Shown here one piece after another: positions 26,422 through 35,254 of a stretch of 64,000 nt of DNA. Both the position numbers and the translations under genes were made by a program. This DNA is from Micromonospora chaiyaphumensis (GTDB taxonomy: Bacteria; Actinomycetota; Actinomycetes; Mycobacteriales; Micromonosporaceae): positions 62,001-126,000 of the forward strand of contig NZ_FMCS01000004.1 of the NCBI RefSeq assembly GCF_900091435.1, in the 5' to 3' direction. The notes under the pieces are model-generated. The model was not told the DNA's origin. It did no database searches and worked only from the letters and a program-made list of their open reading frames with translations. Position 1 is the stretch's first letter; each line of letters starts with the position of its first letter.

Positions 26422-27093
26422 TCAGCCGGCCACCACGATCCGGTCGTGCACCTCCCGCACGCCGGGCGTGGCCCAGGCCGCCCGCTCCGCCTCCTCCCGC
26501 TGCCACCACGAACGGACCACCCCGTCGAGCACCACCGTGTCCCCGCTGACCCCCACCTCGATGCGCTCGGTGCCGGTCCGCCGGAACAGCACGCGTTGCA
26601 GGTCGCGGCGGTTCTGCTCGTCACTGGGCGGGGTGGGCGGGCGCACCTCGACGAGGTTGGTCACCCCGCGTACGCCCCGCAGCCGGCGCAGCTCCCGCTC
26701 GGCGGTGCGGCTCTGGAAGCCGTACTCCACCTCGCCGCGGAGCATGAGCCAGCCGTCGGCGACGGTCACGTCCAGCCGCTCGGCGGGCACGAAGCTGTCC
26801 CACTCCAGGGCCCGGCTGGCCGCGATCGCGATGTCGGCGTCCGTGCGCTCCTCGGCGGCCGGCAGCTGCACCTCCAGGTCACTGGCCACCGCGCGGACGC
26901 CCCGGACCCGGTGCGCGCAGCGCTCGGCGGCCCAGCGCCGCGCGTAGCTGTCCACATGACCGGTCAGCGTGACCACGCCGTCGGCGACGGTCACGCCGAT
27001 CTCGGTCGGCCGGGTCTGCGCGTCCCAGTCCAGCTCGGCGAGCACGTCCCGCTGGATGTCCTGGTCGGTACGGACGGCGGAGGTGGTCGTCAT
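26422..27093 (-). CDS. Triple BON-domain protein
   Basis: 223 residues from the ATG at 27093. Three successive BON domains occupy about 8-75, 83-150 and 158-222, each with a VTLxG or VxLxG hinge (VVTLTGHV, WLMLRGEV, TVVLDGVV). There is no signal peptide or LysM, so unlike OsmY it is probably cytoplasmic. BON modules bind membranes or surfaces; such proteins are often induced by osmotic or oxidative stress. Specific role unknown. Confidence 0.88.
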   Translation of the reverse strand: MTTTSAVRTDQDIQRDVLAELDWDAQTRPTEIGVTVADGVVTLTGHVDSYARRWAAERCAHRVRGVRAVASDLEVQLPAAEERTDADIAIAASRALEWDSFVPAERLDVTVADGWLMLRGEVEYGFQSRTAERELRRLRGVRGVTNLVEVRPPTPPSDEQNRRDLQRVLFRRTGTERIEVGVSGDTVVLDGVVRSWWQREEAERAAWATPGVREVHDRIVVAG

Positions 27094-27157
27094 GCCCCGA
27101 GGGTGCCGCCGGAGGGGGTGAGCCGGGCTCACCCGGAGCGGGTGAGAACGAGAAAAG

Positions 27158-27206
27158 GGGCGGCGGGCGACGGAACCAACCCCCTTGGCTCCGTCACCCG
27201 CCGCCC
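27158..27206 (-). terminator. Terminator after the HtrA gene
   Basis: GGGCGGCGGG (27158-27167) pairs with CCCGCCGCCC (27197-27206), extended inward by GACGGA/TCCGTC after one C-A mismatch. The loop is about 15 bases. It lies just beyond the htrA stop at 27228. Confidence 0.75.
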
Positions 27207-27227
27207 GTGGAGGAGGCAGGTCTGGTG

Positions 27228-28754
27228 TTAGGACGTCTCGGCGAGCGTCACGGTTGCCGACTCGTTCGAACCGTTCCGCTTGAACTGGACCTCGACCCGG
27301 TCGCCGACCTTGCCGGCCTGCACGGCGCCGACCAGGTCGTTGGAGTCGTTGATCACCTTGTCGCCGAACTTGGTGATGACGTCGCCCCGCTGGAGCCCGG
27401 CCTTGTCGGCGGCGCTGCCCGCGACCACGTCGGAGACCAGTGCGCCGCCGTCCTCCGCGCCGGTCACGCTGACCCCGAGCGACGGGTGGCTGACCTTCTC
27501 GCCGCGCTGGAGCTTCTCGGCGACGTCCTTGGCCTTGTTGCTCGGGATGGCGAAGCCGACACCGATGTTGCCGTTGCTGCCCTGCCCCGCGGTGGCGATG
27601 GCGGTGTTGATGCCGATCACCTCGCCCCGGGTGTTGACCAGCGCGCCGCCGGAGTTGCCCGGGTTGATCGGGGCGTCGGTCTGGAGCAGGCCGGAGATCG
27701 AGCTGGCGCCCTGCTGCGGGCTCTGCTGCTGCTGGCCGCCCTCGCCGGCCTGGATGGTGCGGTCGCGGGCGCTGAGGATGCCGGCCGTGACGGAGCCCTG
27801 GAGGCCGAGCGGGCTGCCCAGCGCGAGCACCTGGTCGCCGACCTGCATGGCGTCGCTGTCGCCGAACTTGGCCGCCTTGAGGTTGCTCACCCCGCTGGCC
27901 TTCACCACGCCCAGGTCGGTCTTCGGGTCGGTGCCGACGATCTTGGCCTGGGCGGTCTTGCCGTCGGCGAAGACGACCTTCACCGTGTCGCCGCTCGCCG
28001 AGGCGACCACGTGGTTGTTGGTCAGCACGTACCCGTCGGCGCTGAGGATCACCCCGGATCCCTCACCGCTGTCCGTCATGATCGTGACGATGCTGTCCTG
28101 GACGGCGGCCGCGATCTTCGGCAGGTCGGCGCTGTTGAGCACGGGAGCGGCCGAGTAGGTGCGGGTGACGGTCCCGTCGCCGTCGAGGGCGAGGGCGAGG
28201 GCGCCGCCGGCCACGCCGGAGCCGAGCATCAGCGCGAGCGCGAGCGCCCCGGCGCCGATGAACTTCCCGGCCCGGCTGGGCCGCGCCGGCTGCTGCGGGC
28301 CCCACGGCGGGACCGGCTGCCCGGCCTGGTGCTGCGGGTACGGCTGCTGCCCGGCCTGGTGCTGCTGGTACGGCTGCTGCCCGGCCTGGTGCTGCTGGTA
28401 CGGCTGGTGCGCCTGGTAGGGCGGGACCGGGCCGGCGGCCTGCGGCGTGTAGCCGGTGCCGCCCTGCTGCGCCCAGCCGCCCTGCTGCTGTCCCCCGTAC
28501 CAGGGGTGCGGCTGCTGCGGCTGCCCCGAGACCGGGTACGGCGCGTACGGGTTGGCGGGCGTGCCCGTCTCGGTGTGGGCGGCCGGGGCGGTGGTTCCGG
28601 CGGCCGGGGAGTCGGCCGGAACCGGCGCGGCGGCCGGGGTCACGGTGGTGTCCGACAGCCCGCTCTCGGCGCGGGGCAGCTCGGCGGTCGGGTGCGACGG
28701 CTCGGCGTCGGCGGGAGCCGGCGACCGCTGCGGATCGGTCTCGTGGTCGGTCAT
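27228..28754 (-). CDS. HtrA/DegP-family serine protease with PDZ domain
   Basis: 508 residues from the ATG at 28754, preceded by GAAGGTG; a longer frame exists but lacks family features. A long Pro/Gln-rich cytoplasmic region includes near-identical repeats of PYQQHQAGQQ. One membrane helix follows (about 168-195, ALALALMLGSGVAGGALALAL). The trypsin-like domain has the triad His (LTNNHVVAS), Asp (KTDLGVVK) and Ser (NPGNSGGAL), and a PDZ domain closes the protein. It acts outside the membrane on misfolded proteins. Its place after a two-component pair mirrors pepD after mprAB in mycobacteria. Confidence 0.93.
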   Translation of the reverse strand: MTDHETDPQRSPAPADAEPSHPTAELPRAESGLSDTTVTPAAAPVPADSPAAGTTAPAAHTETGTPANPYAPYPVSGQPQQPHPWYGGQQQGGWAQQGGTGYTPQAAGPVPPYQAHQPYQQHQAGQQPYQQHQAGQQPYPQHQAGQPVPPWGPQQPARPSRAGKFIGAGALALALMLGSGVAGGALALALDGDGTVTRTYSAAPVLNSADLPKIAAAVQDSIVTIMTDSGEGSGVILSADGYVLTNNHVVASASGDTVKVVFADGKTAQAKIVGTDPKTDLGVVKASGVSNLKAAKFGDSDAMQVGDQVLALGSPLGLQGSVTAGILSARDRTIQAGEGGQQQQSPQQGASSISGLLQTDAPINPGNSGGALVNTRGEVIGINTAIATAGQGSNGNIGVGFAIPSNKAKDVAEKLQRGEKVSHPSLGVSVTGAEDGGALVSDVVAGSAADKAGLQRGDVITKFGDKVINDSNDLVGAVQAGKVGDRVEVQFKRNGSNESATVTLAETS

Positions 28755-28816
28755 GACTACACCTTCTCCCCTGGCACTGCGACCAGCCTGGAACGCGCCT
28801 GAATGTTTTCTGAAAG

Positions 28817-30364
28817 TCACTCGCCCGGCTCGGGCGTCTCGGGCAGCAGCGGCAGTTTCACCCGGAAGGTGGCCCCGCCGCCGGGCGTCTCGGCGACCTC
28901 GACGGTGCCGTGGTGCGCGGCCACCAGCGCGGCGACGATGGCCAGCCCGAGCCCCGTGCTGGTCGGTCCGCCCGCCCGCCGGGTACGCGCCGCGTCCACC
29001 CGGTAGAACCGCTCGAAGACCCGCTCGGCCTGCTCCGGGGTGAGGCCGGGACCGGTGTCCGCCACCTCGACCACGGCCAGGTTGCCCGGCTCCGCGCGCA
29101 GCCGCAGGGTCACCGCGGCGTCGGCCGGAGTGTGGGTGAGCGCGTTGGTCATGAGATTGCCGATCACCTGGCGCAGCCGGGCGTCGTCGCCGAGGACCAC
29201 GAGCGGACCGGCGCCCGGCTCGATCTCCAGCGTGATGGGGCGCTCCGGCTCCACGGCACGGGCCGCCTGGACCGCGTCCGACGCGAGCACCGGCAGCTCG
29301 ACGGGGGCCAGCGCGATGGGACGCTCCCGGTCCATCCGGGCCAGCAGCAGCAGGTCCTCGACGAGCAGCCCCATCCGGGACGCCTCGTCCTCGATCCGGC
29401 GCAGCAGGCCGGCGGTCTGCTCCGCTTCCCGGGCCGCGCCCTGCCGGTACAGCTCGGCGAAGCCCCGGATGGTGGTCAGCGGGGTGCGCAGCTCGTGCGA
29501 GGCGTCCGCGATGAACTGCCGCATCCGCTCCTCGGAGCGGCGGGCCCGCGCCTCGGACGCCTGCGCCGCTGCGGCGGCGTCCCGGGCGCTCACCTCGGCG
29601 CTGCGCGCCGCCGCCTCGGAGGCGGCCCGCGCGGTGAACGCCGCCTCGATCTGGGCGAGCATGGCGTTCAGCGCCCGCGACAGCCGGCCCAGCTCGGAGG
29701 TCGGGCAGGCCCGGCCGTCCTCGGGGTCGGGCACCCGCCGGGTGAGGTCACCGCCGGCGATGGCCGCCGCGGTCCGCTCGATCTCCACGAGGGGCTTGAG
29801 ACTGGTACGCACGATGCCCGCACCGACCGAGGCCAGGATGATCAGCACCGCCCCGCCCACCAGCAGGTCGATCCAGACGAGCTGCCGGACGGCCACGTCG
29901 ATGTCGGTCATGTTCTGCCCGACGGCGATGAACTGGCCGTCCCCGACCTGCTTGATCACCACTCGCCAGCGCAGGTGCTTGTCGGCCGCGTCAGTGGTGA
30001 AGGCGCCCTGGTCGGCGTGCTGCTGGTACCAGGTGAGCTGTTTCAGCGAGCCGGGCAGGTCGTCCTCGGCGAGCGACTTGTCGTAGTAGAGCTTGCCCCC
30101 GCTGGAGGTCGCGATGACCGCCATGTAGTCGCTGGGCAGGGTGTTGCCCGCGCTGGTGTCGCTCGGCGAGGTCTGCTCGACCCGGGCCAGATAGGAGTTC
30201 AGCTCGTCGTCCACCCGCCCGACCAGGTAGCTGTGCAGGAAGAACGCGGTGAGCGAGCTGATCACCACCAGGGCGGCGGCCACCAGGGCGAGCACCGAGG
30301 CGACCAGCTTCACCCGCAGCGGGACGCTGCGCAGCCAGCCCTTCGCGTCGTGGACGGCGTTCAC
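28817..30364 (-). CDS. Sensor histidine kinase of an OmpR-type two-component system
   Basis: 515 residues; its GTG overlaps the regulator's TGA (GTGA). Two membrane helices (about 20-42 and 182-205) bracket an extracytoplasmic sensor loop. HAMP follows, then an Ala/Glu-rich coiled coil, HisKA with ASHELRTPLTTIRGF, and an ATPase domain with N-box (NLMTNALTHTP), G1 (DTGPGL) and G2 (GLGLAIV). The stimulus is not readable; the linked HtrA suggests envelope stress. Order regulator-kinase-protease is as in mprAB-pepD. Confidence 0.93.
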   Translation of the reverse strand: MNAVHDAKGWLRSVPLRVKLVASVLALVAAALVVISSLTAFFLHSYLVGRVDDELNSYLARVEQTSPSDTSAGNTLPSDYMAVIATSSGGKLYYDKSLAEDDLPGSLKQLTWYQQHADQGAFTTDAADKHLRWRVVIKQVGDGQFIAVGQNMTDIDVAVRQLVWIDLLVGGAVLIILASVGAGIVRTSLKPLVEIERTAAAIAGGDLTRRVPDPEDGRACPTSELGRLSRALNAMLAQIEAAFTARAASEAAARSAEVSARDAAAAAQASEARARRSEERMRQFIADASHELRTPLTTIRGFAELYRQGAAREAEQTAGLLRRIEDEASRMGLLVEDLLLLARMDRERPIALAPVELPVLASDAVQAARAVEPERPITLEIEPGAGPLVVLGDDARLRQVIGNLMTNALTHTPADAAVTLRLRAEPGNLAVVEVADTGPGLTPEQAERVFERFYRVDAARTRRAGGPTSTGLGLAIVAALVAAHHGTVEVAETPGGGATFRVKLPLLPETPEPGE

Positions 30365-31062
30365 GCCGCCGGCTTGCGCAGCACGTACCCGACCCCGCGC
30401 AGGGTGTGGATGAGCCGGGGCTGGGTGTTGTCGACCTTGCGCCGCAGGTAGGAGATGTAGGACTCGACGATGTTGTCGTCGCCGCGGAAGTCGTAGTTCC
30501 AGACGTGGTCGAGGATCTGCGCCTTGGAGAGCACCCGGTTGGCGTTGAGCATGAGGTAGCGCAGCAACTTGAACTCGGTCGGCGAGAGCTGCACCCGCTG
30601 GCCGGCCCGGTGCACCTCGTGGGTCTCCTCGTCCAGCTCCAGGTCGGCGAAGGTGAGCCGGGAGGGGGCGTGCTCGCCGGTGGCGGTGCGCCGCAGCACG
30701 GCCCGGATCCGGGCGGTCAGCTCCTCCAGGCTGAACGGCTTGGTGACGTAGTCGTCGCCGCCCAGGGTGAGCCCGCGGATCTTGTCGTCGGTGGCGTCCC
30801 GGGCGGTCAGGAAGACCACCGGGGTGCGCGTGCCGCCCTCGCGGAGCATCCGGATGACCTCGAAGCCGTCCAGGTCGGGCAGCATCACGTCGAGCACGAC
30901 CAGGTCGGGCCGGTGGTCCTTGGCGGCGTTGAGCGCCGCGCTGCCGCTGGTCGCGGTGGCGACGTCGAAGCCGGCGAAGCGCAGGCTCGCGGAGAGCAGT
31001 TCGAGGATGTTGGGATCGTCCTCGACGACGAGCAGTCGGGCCTCGGTCTGGGTAGCCACCAT
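30361..31062 (-). CDS. OmpR-family response regulator
   Basis: 233 residues from the ATG at 31062 (MVATQTEAR); upstream ATGs are in frame but add no conserved sequence. The receiver domain has the acidic pair VVEDDPN, the phosphoacceptor aspartate in LVVLDVMLPD, the Thr in FLTARD and the Lys in VTKPF. The winged-helix domain shows VQLSPTEFKLLRYL and SYISYLRRKVD. It is the first gene of the regulator-kinase-HtrA run and is the likely activator of the downstream protease. Confidence 0.94.
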   Translation of the reverse strand: MVATQTEARLLVVEDDPNILELLSASLRFAGFDVATATSGSAALNAAKDHRPDLVVLDVMLPDLDGFEVIRMLREGGTRTPVVFLTARDATDDKIRGLTLGGDDYVTKPFSLEELTARIRAVLRRTATGEHAPSRLTFADLELDEETHEVHRAGQRVQLSPTEFKLLRYLMLNANRVLSKAQILDHVWNYDFRGDDNIVESYISYLRRKVDNTQPRLIHTLRGVGYVLRKPAA

Positions 31063-31127
31063 GGCACCCATCATCCGCGCTCCGGCTGCGCCCGCGCTGG
31101 GTGGATCCTGGAAACAACCTGTGAGCC

Positions 31128-31164
31128 GCCGTGGGTGTCTCCCCCCGTCGGAGACACCCACGGC
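31128..31164 (-). terminator. Terminator between padR and the response regulator
   Basis: GCCGTGGGTGTCTCC and its exact complement (15-base stem) enclose CCCCGTC. It lies just after the padR stop (31172) on the minus strand and isolates the two-component operon. Confidence 0.85.
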
Positions 31165-31171
31165 GTCGGGC

Positions 31172-31795
31172 CTAGCGGAGCAGCCGGCGCAGCCCGTCCA
31201 GGGCCCCGTCGAGCAGCCGGATGGCCGTGCGGAGCTGGCTGTCGGTGAGCCGGCCGGCCCGCACGAGCGCGCCGACCTCGACGGTGAACGCGGCCAGCCG
31301 CTGGTCGAACTCGGCGAGCACGGGCGACTCGCCGGCCGGGCCGGGGACGCCGTTGCTCGGGGGGCGGGTGGTCGGCGGCGGGGGCGCCCAGCGGGCCTGG
31401 CGGGTCTGCCGGGCCGCCTCGCGCAGCTCCCGCTTGAGGTCGCGCACCGAGCCGCGTACCTCGGTGCGGATGTCGCCGGCCAGCGCGGAGAGGTCCTCCA
31501 CGGAGGCCGTGATGTCCGATTCCAGGGTGGCCAGCTCGCCGGCGCGCTGCCGCAGCTCGGCCCGGCCCGCGTCGGTGATCTCGTAGACCTTGCGGCCGCC
31601 GGCCGCGGTGTGGCTGACCAGCCCTTCCACCTCCAGTCGTTGCAGCCGGGGGTAGATGGTGCCGGCGCTGGGCGCGTAGAGGCCGAGGAAGCGGTCCTCC
31701 AGCAGGCGGATCAGCTCGTAGCCGTGCTTCGGGCCGTCGTCGAGCAGCTTGAGCAGGTAGAGCCGGAGCCGCCCGTGACTGAACACGGCGGTCAC
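31172..31795 (-). CDS. PadR-family transcriptional regulator
   Basis: 207 residues, GTG start overlapping the DUF4097 stop (GTGA). The winged helix (about 5-80) has the PadR features LYLLKLLDDGPKHGYELIRLLED and AGTIYPRLQRLEVEGLV. The rest is a charged helical region with a Pro-rich break near 137-147, longer than in the minimal PadR family. PadR-DUF4097 pairs are common in actinobacteria; the regulator probably controls its own operon. Ligand unknown. Confidence 0.92.
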   Translation of the reverse strand: MTAVFSHGRLRLYLLKLLDDGPKHGYELIRLLEDRFLGLYAPSAGTIYPRLQRLEVEGLVSHTAAGGRKVYEITDAGRAELRQRAGELATLESDITASVEDLSALAGDIRTEVRGSVRDLKRELREAARQTRQARWAPPPPTTRPPSNGVPGPAGESPVLAEFDQRLAAFTVEVGALVRAGRLTDSQLRTAIRLLDGALDGLRRLLR

Positions 31796-32631
31796 GGCAG
31801 CTCCTCCACGTCGGCGGCGCCCTCGACGGGACGGGCGAGCAGCGCGATGCTGCCGGATGTCGCGGACGCCCAGAGCTTACCGGCGCCCCCACCCAGCACC
31901 CCGTGGCTGTCCTTCACCGCGCCGAACCCGTGCTGGCCGCCGCAGACCTGCGGGAAGCCGCTGGTGATCCGGCCCGAGGTGGTGTGCAGGTGGACGGTGA
32001 GGTCGCTGTCCTCGCGGACCCGGACGGTGATGCTGCCGGAGATGGCGCTGAGCCGGATCTCGCTGCCCCGCGGGTTGTCCAGGTCGCAGGTGATCGACCC
32101 GGAGACGGCGTGGGCACGCACCCGCTCGGGCGCGCTGTCGGCGAGGATCAGCTCACCGGAGACCGTCTCCAGGTTGAGGTCGCCGCCGACGCCGAGCGCC
32201 TCGACCGGGCCCGAGGTGACCTTCGCGGAGGTGCGGCCGCGCAGCCCCATGAGGGTGACCTGGCCGGAGGTGACGTCGACCCGGGTGTCGCGGCGCAGGC
32301 CGGAGGCGACCAGCGAGCCGTCCACCAGGTGCAGGTCGGCCAGCACGTGGGCGGGGACGGCGATGGAGACCTCGGCCCGGAACCGCCGGCCGAGCTGGCC
32401 GAGCCACCAGAGCACCCCGGGCCAGCGGGGCGTCCGCTCGTGGGCGACGGTGAGCCGGCCGTCACGCAGCTCGACGAGGACGGGCCGGCGGCTGATCCGG
32501 GTCACGTCCACCCGGGTCGGGCCGTCGGTGGCGACCACGTTGAGCCGGCCGCTGATGAGGCGGACGTCCAGCCGGGTGACCGGCTCGTCCAGGGTGAGCC
32601 GTTGCGGGCTGTCGACCGTCCAGCTGGTCAT
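31792..32631 (-). CDS. DUF4097-family beta-helix protein
   Basis: 279 residues from the ATG at 32631. After the first 90 residues the chain repeats short strands ending in a small residue (SGQVTLMGLRG, SGELILADS, SGSITCDLDN, SGSITVRV, SGRITSGF), the right-handed beta-helix pattern of DUF4097/DUF4098 proteins. Unlike many homologues it has no membrane helix. The molecular function of the family is unknown. It is first in the operon with padR. Confidence 0.85.
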   Translation of the reverse strand: MTSWTVDSPQRLTLDEPVTRLDVRLISGRLNVVATDGPTRVDVTRISRRPVLVELRDGRLTVAHERTPRWPGVLWWLGQLGRRFRAEVSIAVPAHVLADLHLVDGSLVASGLRRDTRVDVTSGQVTLMGLRGRTSAKVTSGPVEALGVGGDLNLETVSGELILADSAPERVRAHAVSGSITCDLDNPRGSEIRLSAISGSITVRVREDSDLTVHLHTTSGRITSGFPQVCGGQHGFGAVKDSHGVLGGGAGKLWASATSGSIALLARPVEGAADVEELP

Positions 32632-32690
32632 GGCGTCCTCCCCTCGGTGACGCGTCGGTCGGCGGCGCGTCGAGTGATGGGAGGAGCATA

Positions 32691-32738
32691 ACGCGATACA
32701 TCGCGACTGAACAAGACTGTCGCGACTGTGTCGCGATC
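32691..32738. promoter_or_regulatory. TCGCGA repeat cluster at the DUF4097-padR promoter
   Basis: CGCGATACATCGCGA (32692-32706) is an inverted repeat. TCGCGA recurs at 32701, 32720 and 32731 (TCGCGACT, TCGCGACT, TCGCGATC). The cluster covers the likely promoter 60-107 bases upstream of the DUF4097 start. It is a good candidate for PadR autoregulation. Confidence 0.6.
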
Positions 32739-32741
32739 TCG

Positions 32742-33653
32742 TCAGGCCGCCAGGTCCAGCCCCGCCCCCGCGCCGGCCGGGACCGGCGCCACCGGCCGGA
32801 CGAGCCGCACGCCCGTCGCGGTACTCCGCACGGGCGCGCGGACCGGGGCCGGGTGGATGGCCGACTCGGCCGCCCGGGCCAGCAGCCGCCGGTCCGCCCC
32901 GGCCGCCGGGTGCAGCGCGGCCGCGACCGTCACCGCCACGGTCAGGTCCCGCGCCCCCAGCACCCGGCGGGCCGACTCCCACAGCGTCTCGTCACCCAGG
33001 AAGGCGGGCAGGCTGCTGGCGTCGCCGGCGTACCGGTAGCCGAGCCGCAGGGGGACGACCCGCGCGCCGGCGTCCACCGCGGCCTGGAACACCGCCGGCC
33101 GGAAGCCCCGGCCGGGCCGGCAGCCGGCCGCCGTGCCGCACCAGGTCGTGCCCTCGGGGAACACCGCCACGGAGTGTCCGGCGCGCAGCGCGCCGGCGAC
33201 CCGGCCGACGGTGGCCGGCAGCTCGCGCGGACGGGACCGGTCGACGAAGACCGTGCCGGCCGCGGCGGCCAGCGGGCCCAGCACCGGCCAGTCGCGGACC
33301 TCCCGCTTGGCCACCATCCGGGCCGGGGACACCGCGAGCACCGCGAGGATGTCCAGCCAGGACACGTGGTTGGCGACCAGCAGCGCCCGCGGGCGGGGCA
33401 GCCGGCCCCGGACCACCAGCCGCACGCCGAGGGCCCGTAGCGTTCCCCGCGCCCAGCCGCGCAGCGCGGCCCGCCGGTCGCCGGCCGGCAGCAGCGGCAG
33501 CAGCGCGGCCAGGCCGACCCCGGCCAGCAGCATCCCGAGTACGCCGAGCAGCCGCCCCACCCGGCGCGGCAGCGACACGTCCGGCGCGGTGGGCGCCGGC
33601 AGGCAGACCGGCCCGCAGCCCGAGGCGGGGCGCCAGAGGTCGTCACCGGTCAC
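32742..33653 (-). CDS. PlsC-type acyltransferase, OlsA-like
   Basis: 303 residues, GTG start overlapping the upstream GNAT stop (GTGA). A membrane helix (about 33-55) precedes the acyltransferase domain with HX4D as NHVSWLD, then VAKREVRDWPVLG, FVDRSR and FPEGTTW. The C-terminus is Pro/Arg/Val-rich without recognised domain. Coupling to an N-acyltransferase suggests the second step of ornithine-lipid synthesis, acylation of lyso-ornithine lipid; a phosphatidic acid role cannot be excluded. Confidence 0.82.
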   Translation of the reverse strand: MTGDDLWRPASGCGPVCLPAPTAPDVSLPRRVGRLLGVLGMLLAGVGLAALLPLLPAGDRRAALRGWARGTLRALGVRLVVRGRLPRPRALLVANHVSWLDILAVLAVSPARMVAKREVRDWPVLGPLAAAAGTVFVDRSRPRELPATVGRVAGALRAGHSVAVFPEGTTWCGTAAGCRPGRGFRPAVFQAAVDAGARVVPLRLGYRYAGDASSLPAFLGDETLWESARRVLGARDLTVAVTVAAALHPAAGADRRLLARAAESAIHPAPVRAPVRSTATGVRLVRPVAPVPAGAGAGLDLAA

Positions 33654-34423
33654 GACGCCTCGCCGAGGAAGTGCCGCAGGTAGCGGGGGTTCATCCGGTC
33701 CAGCGAGAACAGCACGTAGAAGTCGGCGCAGGCGAAGTCCGGGTCGTACGCCGGCTCCCCGCAGACCCACGCGCCGAGCCGCAGGTAGCCACGGAGCAGC
33801 GGCGGAACCAGGGCGCGCCGCTCGGCGGGCGGCAACTCCGACGCAGCGGCGGCGGGCGCCTCGGCGAACCAGGGGCGGCGGGGCGTCACGCGCAGCGGCG
33901 GCGGGGCCAGGTGCCGGGCGGTCACCTGGGACCAGACCTCGGCGGCCGCGATCCCACCGTCGGCCACCGGCACCGAGGCGCAGCCGCCCAGCCACCGGGA
34001 GCCGCGCAGGTGCAGGTAGCGGGTGATCCCGGCCCACATCAGGTTGATCACGGCGCCGGAGCGGTGGTCCGGGTGCACGCAGGACCGGCCCGCCTCCACC
34101 AGGCCGTCGCGGAGCGGGGCCAGCGCGGTCAGGTCGAACTCGCCGTCGGCGTACCGGCGGTCGGTGCGCCCGGGCGGCAGCAGCCGGTAGGTGCCGACCA
34201 CCTCGTCGGTGCCCTCGCGCAGCACGACCAGGTGGTCGCAGTGGGCGTCGAACTCGTCGGCGTCGAGCCCGGCGGCCCCCGGGTGCAGGGTGGCGCCGAG
34301 TTCGCTGGCGAACACCTCGTGACGCAGGCGTTGCGCGGCCGCGACCAGGGTCGGGTCGTCGGCGATCAGCAGGGTGTATCCGCTGGTCGTGAGGGGTGCG
34401 CCAGCGGCGTGCAGAACGGCCAT
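33650..34423 (-). CDS. GNAT N-acyltransferase, OlsB-like
   Basis: 257 residues. It resembles the Acetyltransf_5/autoinducer-synthase-like group that includes OlsB: LRHEVFASELGA near the N-terminus, DEFDAHCDHLVV, VGTYRLLPP, the central RSCVHPDHRSGAVINLMWAGI and a late ADFYVLF. OlsB transfers a 3-hydroxyacyl group from ACP to ornithine. The overlapping PlsC-type gene strengthens an ornithine-lipid (or other aminolipid) assignment. Upstream, a 9-base inverted repeat sits at 34447-34455/34489-34497. Confidence 0.8.
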   Translation of the reverse strand: MAVLHAAGAPLTTSGYTLLIADDPTLVAAAQRLRHEVFASELGATLHPGAAGLDADEFDAHCDHLVVLREGTDEVVGTYRLLPPGRTDRRYADGEFDLTALAPLRDGLVEAGRSCVHPDHRSGAVINLMWAGITRYLHLRGSRWLGGCASVPVADGGIAAAEVWSQVTARHLAPPPLRVTPRRPWFAEAPAAAASELPPAERRALVPPLLRGYLRLGAWVCGEPAYDPDFACADFYVLFSLDRMNPRYLRHFLGEAS

Positions 34424-34446
34424 GGGTATCTGTGTAAGGGTCCCGG

Positions 34447-34497
34447 GTGCCGACCCCGGGGATGAAAGATGTCAATCCGGTGAACGCCGGTCGGCAC
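34447..34497. promoter_or_regulatory. Inverted repeat in the OlsB-like/hot-dog divergent region
   Basis: GTGCCGACC and GGTCGGCAC form a perfect 9-base inverted repeat with a 33-base spacer between two divergent genes. It may be an operator or looping site; no regulator is adjacent. Confidence 0.35.
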
Positions 34498-34597
34498 TCC
34501 GGCACACCCCCTCACCTGCGGCGGGCCGGCGCCGCCGTGCGAGGCTGCCGGGGCGGACCCGGCGACGAGGCCGGCGTCGGACCCCCGGAGGTGCCAG

Positions 34598-35254
34598 GTG
34601 ATCATCGAGTCCCGTTTCCACGGCCCGGACGGCTCGGGCAACGGCGGCTGGAGCGCCGGGATCTTCGCCGCCGCGGTGGACGACCGGGGCCCGGTCGAGG
34701 TCACCCTGCGCAAGCCGCCTCCGCTGGAGACCCCGCTGACCGTGGTCGACGGCGAGGTCCGCGACCCGGACGGCCAGGTGGTCGCCCAGGTACGCCGGGT
34801 CGAGCCGGTCGACGCCGTGGTCCCGCCGGTGGACCGGCCGACGGCCGAGGCCGCCGCGAAGGCGTACCCGGGCCTCGTGGACCACCCCTTCCCCGGCTGC
34901 TACGTCTGCGGGCCGGCGAACCCGGCCGGGCTGCGGATCTTCCCGGGCCGGCTGCCGGACGGGCGGACCGCCGCGCCGTTCCGCGCCCCGGCCGAGGTGG
35001 TGCCGGCGACCGTCTGGGCGGCGCTGGACTGCCCCGGCGGGTGGGCGGTGATCGCGCCCGGCCGCCCGTACGTCCTGGGCCGGATCGCCGCGCAGGTCAG
35101 CGCGCTCCCGCGCCCCGGCGACGAGTGCGTGGTGACCGGGGCCATGGTCGGCGGCTCGGGGCGCAAGGCCGAGGTGCACTCCAGCCTGTACGGCCCGGAC
35201 GGCGCGCTGCTCGGCCGGGCACGGGCCACCTGGATCGCGCTGCCGCCGGCCTGA
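34598..35254 (+). CDS. Hypothetical protein, probable hot-dog fold thioesterase-like
   Basis: 218 residues; GGAGGTG precedes the GTG at 34598. The N-terminus SRFHGPDGSGNGGWSAG and the central FPGCYVCGPANPAGLRIFPG recall actinobacterial thioesterase-superfamily proteins, in which a NGG loop begins the hot-dog helix. The CYVCGPAN stretch could bind metal. No partner gene indicates the acyl substrate. I place it in the hot-dog group only tentatively. Confidence 0.65.
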   Translation: MIIESRFHGPDGSGNGGWSAGIFAAAVDDRGPVEVTLRKPPPLETPLTVVDGEVRDPDGQVVAQVRRVEPVDAVVPPVDRPTAEAAAKAYPGLVDHPFPGCYVCGPANPAGLRIFPGRLPDGRTAAPFRAPAEVVPATVWAALDCPGGWAVIAPGRPYVLGRIAAQVSALPRPGDECVVTGAMVGGSGRKAEVHSSLYGPDGALLGRARATWIALPPA

